DNA from: Enterobacteriaceae bacterium 4M9
GTDB taxonomy: Bacteria; Pseudomonadota; Gammaproteobacteria; Enterobacterales; Enterobacteriaceae
NCBI GenBank assembly: GCA_010092695.1
Contig: JAADJJ010000001.1
Coordinates: forward strand, 1,116,001-1,180,000
Length of the DNA stretch: 64,000 bases
Direction: 5' to 3'
How positions within the stretch are numbered: the first letter of the stretch is position 1; each line of letters opens with the position of its first letter. The notes under the pieces are model-generated. The model saw nothing but the letters and a program-made list of their open reading frames with translations. It did no database searches and was not told where the DNA came from. This document shows positions 54,501 through 63,500 of the stretch, in pieces. The translations under genes and the position numbers were made by a program.

Positions 54501-57500
54501 GCCGGTGATGACATCATCAACAGCATTGAACACCAGCAGAACCTGATTATTACCGGCACCAGCGACGGGCTGGCAGCGGGCAGTGCCGTGACCGTGACCA
54601 TCAACGGCGTGACGCACCCGGCGACCGTGCTGGCAGACGGCACATGGCAGGCCTCCGTTGCCGCCGCTGAAGTAGCCGGCTGGGCGGCAGGTACGCTGGA
54701 CATCACCGTCAGCGGCAAGAGCAGCGCCGGTAACCCGGTGGAAATCAGCCACCAGGTGGAAATTGACCTGTCTGATGTCTCCGTGAGCATCAACACCATC
54801 ACCGACGACAACGTGCTGAGCGCGGCCGAGAAGGGCGAGGCGCTGGAATTGTCCGGCCAGACCAGCAACGTGGAAGCAGGCCAGACCGTGACCATCACCT
54901 TTGCCGGTAAGACCTACACGGCAACGGTGGACGCTGACGGCAACTGGAGCCACACGGTGCCGGCGGCTGACCTGGCGAGCCTGAAAGACGGCGATGCCAG
55001 CGTGCAGGTGAGCGTCACCAACGTGAACGGCAACAGCGCGTCGGCTTCACACGGCTACAGCGTGGATACGACAAAACCGACCCTGACCATCGACACCGTG
55101 GCGGGCGACAACATCCTGAACGCTACGGAGGCGGGCCAGACGCTGGCCATCACCGGCACCAGCAACGCAGAAGCGGGCCAGACCGTGACCCTGACGCTGG
55201 ACGGTAAAACCTACACCGGCACCGTGCAGGCAGACGGCAGCTGGAGCATTGATGTGGGCGCAGAGGCGCTGCAGGCGCTGGCTGACGGTACGGCGGCAGT
55301 CACCGCAACCGTGAGCGACAAAGCGGGCAACAGCAGCGATGCCGCGACCAGTATTCTGGTTGACCAGACAAAGCCGGTGATCAGCGTTGATCCGATCACC
55401 GCCGATAACATCCTTAACGCCAGCGAGCACGGCCAGGCGCTGATCGTCAGCGGCTCTGTGACCGGTGCCGAAGCGGGCGACAAAATTGTTATCACGCTGA
55501 ACGGCAAAACCTACAACGGCGTGGTGGATGCAAACGGCAACTGGAGCGTGCCGGTGAAAGCCGCAGACGTGTCCGCACTGTCTGAGCAGGGTTACACCCT
55601 TGAAGCGACCCTGACCGATAAAGCCGGCAACACCGGTGAAGCGACCCACGACTTCACCGTGCACCTGACTGAGCCGGAAATAGCTATTAACGCCATTGCT
55701 GGCGATGACGTGGTGAACGCGCTGGAGAAAGGCGCGGACCTGGAAATCACCGGTACCAGCAATCAGCCATCAGGCACAGAAATTACCGTTACGCTTAATG
55801 GCAACACGTATACGGCGACGACTTTCGCTGACGGCAGCTGGCGGCTTGTTGTACCGGCCGCTGATGTGTCGGCGCTGGGTGAAGCGGGCTACACCGTAAC
55901 CGCAAGCGTCACCGACGTGGCCAACAACAGCGGTAGCACAGAGCACACCTTTGTGGTGGACAGCGCGCTGCCGACCGTGACCATCAACCTGCTGGCTGGT
56001 GATGACATCATCAACAAGGCCGAGGTGGACGCGGGCCAGACCCTGACCGGCAGCGTCACCAACGCCGCCGCGGGCGACACCGTCACCATCGTGATTGGTG
56101 GTAAATCTTACGAGGCAGAAGTCCAGGCCGACCTGAGCTGGAGCCTGCCGCTGTCTGCTGAGGTGCTGACCGCGCTCGGCGACGGTAAGCTGACCCTTAC
56201 CGCATCGGTGACTAACGGGGTCGGCAACACCGGCACCGGCAGCCGCGAGGTGGAGATAGATGCCAACATTCCGGGGATCCGCGTCGATACCGTGGCCGGT
56301 GATGACATCATCAACAGCATTGAACATGACCAGAACCTGATTATCACCGGCACCAGCGACGGGCTGGCGGCGGGCAGTGCCGTGACCGTGACCATCAACG
56401 GCGTGGCGCACCCGGCGACCGTGCTGGCAGATGGCACATGGCAGGCCTCCGTGACCGCCACTGAAGTAGCCGGCTGGGCGGCAGGCACGCTGGACATCAC
56501 CGTCAGCGGCCAGAGCAGCGCCGGTAACCCGGTGGAAATCAGCCACCAGGTGGAAATTGACCTGTCTGATGTCTCCGTCAGCATCAACACCATCACTGAC
56601 GACAACGTGCTGAGTGCGGCCGAGAAGGGCGAGGCGCTGGAGTTGTCCGGCCAGACCAGCAACGTGGAAGCGGGCCAGACCGTGACCATCACCTTTGCCG
56701 GTAAAACCTACACGGCAACGGTGGATGCCGACGGCAACTGGAGCCACACGGTGCCGGCAGCCGACCTGGCGAGCCTGAAAGACGGCGATGCCAGCGTGCA
56801 GGTGAGCGTCACCAACGTGCACGGCAACGGTGCGTCGGCTTCACACGGCTACAGCGTGGATACGACAAAACCGACGCTGACCATCGACACCGTGGCAGGC
56901 GACAACATCCTGAACGCCACGGAGGCGGGCCAGGCGCTGGCCATTACCGGCACCAGCAACGCAGAAGCGGGCCAGACCGTGACCCTGACGCTGGACGGTA
57001 AAACCTACACCGGCACCGTGCAGGCAGACGGCAGCTGGAGCATTGATGTGGGCGCAGAGGCGCTGCAGGCGCTGGCTGACGGTACGGCGGCAGTCACTGC
57101 GACCGTGAGTGACAAAGCGGGCAACAGCAGCGATGCCGCGACCAGCATTCTGGTTGACCAGACAACGCCGGTCATCAGCGTTGATCCGATCACTGCCGAT
57201 AACATCCTTAACGCCAGCGAGCACGGCCAGGCGCTGATCGTCAGCGGCTCTGTGACCGGTGCCGAAGCGGGCGATAAGATCGTTATCACGCTGAACGGCA
57301 AAACCTACAACGGCGTGGTGGATGCAAACGGCAACTGGAGCGTGCCGGTGAAAGCTGCAGACGTGTCCGCACTGTCTGAGCAGGGTTACACCCTTGAAGC
57401 GACGCTGACCGATAAAGCCGGCAACATCGGTGAAGCGACCCACGACTTCACGGTAAACCTGACCGATCCGACGCTGACGATTAACGTTATCGCGAACGAC

Positions 57501-60500
57501 GATGTGCTGAACTCTGATGAGAAGACGCAGCCGCTTACCATTAGCGGTACCGCCGTTGGTCTGGCCGAAAACACAGATGTGACCGTGACGCTCAACGGTA
57601 AAAATTACGTCGGTAAAGTGACGGCAGAAGGCACATGGAGCGTCTCTGTTCCGGTGAGCGATCTGGCTGGACTGGGCGAAGCATTCTACCAGGTCAGCGT
57701 AAGTGCGACCGACGCTGCGGGTAATACCGGCAGCGCAGAGCGCTCGCTGGGTGCAGATTCCCTGCTGCCAGGCGTCATTATTGATCCTGTGACCGACGAC
57801 AACATTATCAACGCCGCAGAACTGGAAGCAGGCCAGACACTGACCGGGCATGTAACCAATGCGGCTGAAGGCGATACCGTTACCATCATGATTGGCGGTA
57901 AGTCTTACCAGGCACTGGTGCAGAGCGATCTGAGCTGGAGCCTGCCGCTTGGCAAGGATCTGTTATCCGCTTTGGGTAACGGTGAACTGACCATTACTGC
58001 GTCTGTGACCAACAGCAACGGCAACACCGGCACCGGCAGCCGCGACATCGAAATCGATGCCAATCTGCCGGGGATCCGTGTTGATACCGTATCCGGTGAC
58101 GACATCATCAACAGCATTGAGCACCAGCAGAACCTGGTGATCACCGGTACCAGCAACGGGCTGGCAGCGGGCAGTGCCGTGACCGTGACCATCAACGGCG
58201 TGGATCACCCGGCGACCGTGCTGGCAGACGGCACATGGCAGGCCTCCGTGACCGCCGCTGAAGTAGCCGGCTGGGCGGCAGGCACGCTGGACATCACCGT
58301 CAGCGGCCAGAGCAGCGCCGGTAACCCGGTGGAAATCAGCCACCAGGTGACGGTTGACCTGACAGATGTGGCGATAACCATTAACAGCATCACCGATGAC
58401 AACGTGCTGAACGCAGCCGAGAAGGGCGAGGCGCTGGAGTTGTCCGGCCAGACCAGCAACGTGGAAGCCGGCCAGACCGTGACCATCACCTTTGCCGGTA
58501 AGACCTACACGGCAACGGTGGACGCTGAAGGCAACTGGAGCCACACGGTGCCGGCGGCTGACCTGGCGAGCCTGAAAGACGGCGATGCCAGCGTGCAGGT
58601 GAGCGTCACCAACGTGCACGGCAACAGCGCGTCTGCTTCACACGGCTACAGCGTGGATGCCACAAAACCGACCCTGACCATCGACACCGTGGCAGGCGAC
58701 GACGTGCTGAACGCGACAGAAGCAGGCCAGGCGCTGACCATCACCGGTACCAGCAACGCAGAAGCGGGCCAGACTGTGACCCTGACGCTGGACGGCAAGA
58801 CCTACACCGGCACCGTGCAGGCAGACGGCAGCTGGAGCGTGGAAGTTGCGTCCGACGCGCTGCAGGCGCTGGCTGACGGTACGGCAACGATGACCGCGAC
58901 CGTGAGCGATAAAGCCGGTAACAGCGGTGATACCAGTCGTAATGTGCTGATTGACACCACCGTGCCGGTGGTCACCATCGACACCATCGCGGGCGATGAC
59001 ATCATTAACCTCGCCGAGCATACGCAGTCGCAGATCATCAGCGGCTCGGTAACCGGCGCGGCGGTGGGTGACGAAGTGTCGGTCACCATCGGCACTTACA
59101 CCACCAAAGTGGTGGTGGGCGCAGACGGTAACTGGAGCGCAGGCATTCCGGCGAGCGTGATCCGCGCCCTGGTGGACGGCGACGTGGACGTGAAAGTGAC
59201 CGTCACCGACCGTGCAGGCAACAGCGGCTCGGCCGGGCACACCGTGACGGTGGACACCGGTCTGCCGTCCCTGAGCTTCGACGCGATTTCTGACGACAAC
59301 GTGCTGAACGCAGTGGAGAAAGGCGAAGTGCTGACCCTGAGTGGGACCAGCGCCAACCTGTCGGCAGGCACGGTCGTTACCGTGACGCTGAACAACAAAG
59401 CCTACACCGCCACCGTGGATGCAGACGGCAACTGGAGCACCACGGTGCAGCCGGCGGACCTGGCAGCACTGGGCGAGGCGAACTACACCCTGACGGCCAC
59501 GGCGAGCAGCGATGCGGGCAACCCGGTATCGGCCAGCGACACGCTGCTGGTGAACACCGCCCTGCCGGTAGTGACCATCAACCTGCTGGCCGGTGACGAT
59601 ATCGTGAACCAGGCCGAACTGGCTGCCGGGCAGACCCTGAGCGGTCGTGTAACCAACGCGGCGGCGGGCGACACCGTCACCGTCGTGATTGGCGGCAAAT
59701 CTTATGAAGCGCAGGTGCAGGCCGACCTGAGCTGGAGCCTGCCGCTGTCTACTGAGGTGCTGACCGCACTCGGCGACGGTAAGCTGACCGTCACTGCCAC
59801 CGTCACCAACGGTATCGGTAACACCGGTACCGGCAGCCGCGACATCGAAATCGATGCCAGCCTGCCGGGGATCCGCGTTGATACCGTATCCGGTGACGAC
59901 ATCATCAACAGCATTGAGCACCAGCAGAACCTGGTGATCACCGGTACCAGCAGCGGACTGGCAGCGGGCAGTGCGGTGACCGTGACCATCAACGGCGTGG
60001 ATCACCCGGCGACCGTGCTGGCTGACGGCACATGGCAGGCCTCGGTACAGGCTGGCGAAGTATCCGGCTGGGCGGCAGGCACACTGGACATCAGCGTCAG
60101 CGGCCAGAGCAGCGCCGGTAACCCGGTGGAAATCAGCCACCAGGTGACGGTTGACCTGACGGATGTGGCAATAACCATTAACAGCATCACCGATGACAAC
60201 GTGCTGAACGCGGCTGAGAAGGGCGAGGCGCTGGAATTGTCCGGCCAGACCAGCAACGTGGAAGCAGGCCAGACCGTGACCATCACCTTTGCCGGTAAGA
60301 CCTACACGGCAACGGTGGACGCTGAAGGCAACTGGAGCCACACGGTGCCGGCGGCCGACCTGGCGAGCCTGAAAGACGGTGATGCCAGCGTGCAGGTGAG
60401 CGTCACCAACGTGCACGGCAACAGCGCGTCGGCTTCACACGGCTACAGCGTGGATGCCACAAAACCGGCCCTGACCATCGACACCGTGGCAGGCGACGAC

Positions 60501-63500
60501 GTGCTGAACGCGACAGAAGCAGGCCAGGCGCTGACCATCACCGGTACCAGCAACGCAGAAGTCGGTCAGACCGTGACCCTGACGCTGGACGGCAAGACCT
60601 ACACCGGCACCGTACAGGCTGACGGCAGCTGGAGCGTGGAGGTTGCGTCCGACGCACTGCAGGCGCTGGCTGACGGCACGGTAACGATGACCGCGACCGT
60701 GAGCGATAAAGCCGGCAACAGCGGTGATACCCGCCACACCATACTGGTTGACACCACCGTGCCGGTGGTCACCATCGACACCATCGCGGGCGATGACATC
60801 ATTAACCTCGCCGAGCATACGCAGGCGCAGATCATCAGCGGCTCGGTAACGGGCGCGGCGGTGGGTGACGAAGTGTCGGTCACCATCGGCACTTACACCA
60901 CCAAAGTGGTGGTGGGCGCAGACGGTAACTGGAGCGCAGGTATTCCGGCGAGCGTGATCCGCGCCCTGGTGGACGGCGATGTGGACGTGAAAGTGACCGT
61001 CACCGACCGTGCAGGCAACAGCGGCTCGGCCGGGCACACCGTGACGGTGGACACCGGTCTGCCGTCCCTGAGCTTCGACGCGATTTCTGACGACAACGTG
61101 CTGAACGCAGTGGAGAAAGGCGAAGTGCTGACCCTGAGTGGGACCAGCGCCAACCTGTCGGCAGGCACGGTCGTTACCGTGACGCTGAACAACAAAGCCT
61201 ACACCGCCACCGTGGATGCAGACGGCAACTGGAGCACCACGGTGCAGCCGGCGGACCTGGCAGCACTGGGCGAGGCGAACTACACCCTGACGGCCACGGC
61301 GAGCAGCGATGCGGGCAACCCGGTATCGGCCAGCGACACGCTGCTGGTGAACACCGCCCTGCCGGTAGTGACCATCAACCTGCTGGCCGGTGACGATATC
61401 GTGAACCAGGCCGAACTGGCTGCCGGGCAGACCCTGAGCGGTCGTGTAACCAACGCGGCGGCGGGCGACACCGTCACCGTCGTGATTGGCGGCAAATCTT
61501 ATGAAGCGCAGGTGCAGGCCGACCTGAGCTGGAGCCTGCCGCTGTCTACTGAGGTGCTGACCGCACTCGGCGACGGTAAGCTGACCGTCACTGCCACCGT
61601 CACCAACGGTATCGGTAACACCGGTACCGGCAGCCGCGACATCGAAATCGATGCCAGCCTGCCGGGGATCCGCGTTGATACCGTATCCGGTGACGACATC
61701 ATCAACAGCATTGAGCACCAGCAGAACCTGGTGATCACCGGTACCAGCAGCGGACTGGCAGCGGGCAGTGCGGTGACCGTGACCATCAACGGCGTGGATC
61801 ACCCGGCGACCGTGCTGGCTGACGGCACATGGCAGGCCTCGGTACAGGCTGGCGAAGTATCCGGCTGGGCGGCAGGCACACTGGACATCAGCGTCAGCGG
61901 CCAGAGCAGCGCCGGTAACCCGGTGGAAATCAGCCACCAGGTGACGGTTGACCTGACGGATGTGGCAATAACCATTAACAGCATCACCGATGACAACGTG
62001 CTGAACGCGGCTGAGAAGGGCGAGGCGCTGGAATTGTCCGGCCAGACCAGCAACGTGGAAGCAGGCCAGACCGTGACCATCACCTTTGCCGGTAAGACCT
62101 ACACGGCAACGGTGGACGCTGAAGGCAACTGGAGCCACACGGTGCCGGCGGCCGACCTGGCGAGCCTGAAAGACGGTGATGCCAGCGTGCAGGTGAGCGT
62201 CACCAACGTGCACGGCAACAGCGCGTCGGCTTCACACGGCTACAGCGTGGATGCCACAAAACCGGCCCTGACCATCGACACCGTGGCAGGCGACGACGTG
62301 CTGAACGCGACAGAAGCAGGCCAGGCGCTGACCATCACCGGTACCAGCAACGCAGAAGTCGGTCAGACCGTGACCCTGACGCTGGACGGCAAGACCTACA
62401 CCGGCACCGTACAGGCTGACGGCAGCTGGAGCGTGGAGGTTGCGTCCGACGCACTGCAGGCGCTGGCTGACGGCACGGTAACGATGACCGCGACCGTGAG
62501 CGATAAAGCCGGCAACAGCGGTGATACCCGCCACACCATACTGGTTGACACCACCGTGCCGGTGGTCACCATCGACACCATCGCGGGCGATGACATCATT
62601 AACCTCGCCGAGCATACGCAGGCGCAGATCATCAGCGGCTCGGTAACGGGCGCGGCGGTGGGTGACGAAGTGTCGGTCACCATCGGCACTTACACCACCA
62701 AAGTGGTGGTGGGCGCAGACGGTAACTGGAGCGCAGGTATTCCGGCGAGCGTGATCCGCGCCCTGGTGGACGGCGATGTGGACGTGAAAGTGACCGTCAC
62801 CGACCGTGCAGGCAACAGCGGCTCGGCCGGGCACACCGTGACGGTGGACACCGGTCTGCCGTCCCTGAGCTTCGACGCGATTTCTGACGACAACGTGCTG
62901 AACGCGGTGGAGAAAGGCGAAGTGCTGACTCTCAGCGGGACCAGCGCCAACCTGTCGGCAGGCACGGTCGTTACCGTGACGCTGAACAACAAAGCCTACA
63001 CCGCCACCGTGGATGCAGACGGCAACTGGAGCACCACGGTGCAGCCGGCGGACCTGGCAGCACTGGGCGAGGCGAACTACACCCTGACGGCCACGGCGAG
63101 CAGCGATGCGGGCAACCCGGTATCGGCCAGCGACACGCTGCTGGTGAACACCGCCCTGCCGGTAGTGACCATCAACCTGCTGGCCGGTGACGATATCGTG
63201 AACCAGGCCGAACTGGCTGCCGGGCAGACCCTGAGCGGTCGTGTAACCAACGCGGCGGCGGGCGACACCGTCACCGTCGTGATTGGCGGCAAATCTTATG
63301 AAGCGCAGGTGCAGGCCGACCTGAGCTGGAGCCTGCCGCTGTCTACTGAGGTGCTGACCGCACTCGGCGACGGTAAGCTGACCGTCACTGCCACCGTCAC
63401 CAACGGTATCGGTAACACCGGTACCGGCAGCCGCGACATCGAAATCGATGCCAGCCTGCCGGGGATCCGCGTTGATACCGTATCCGGTGACGACATCATC

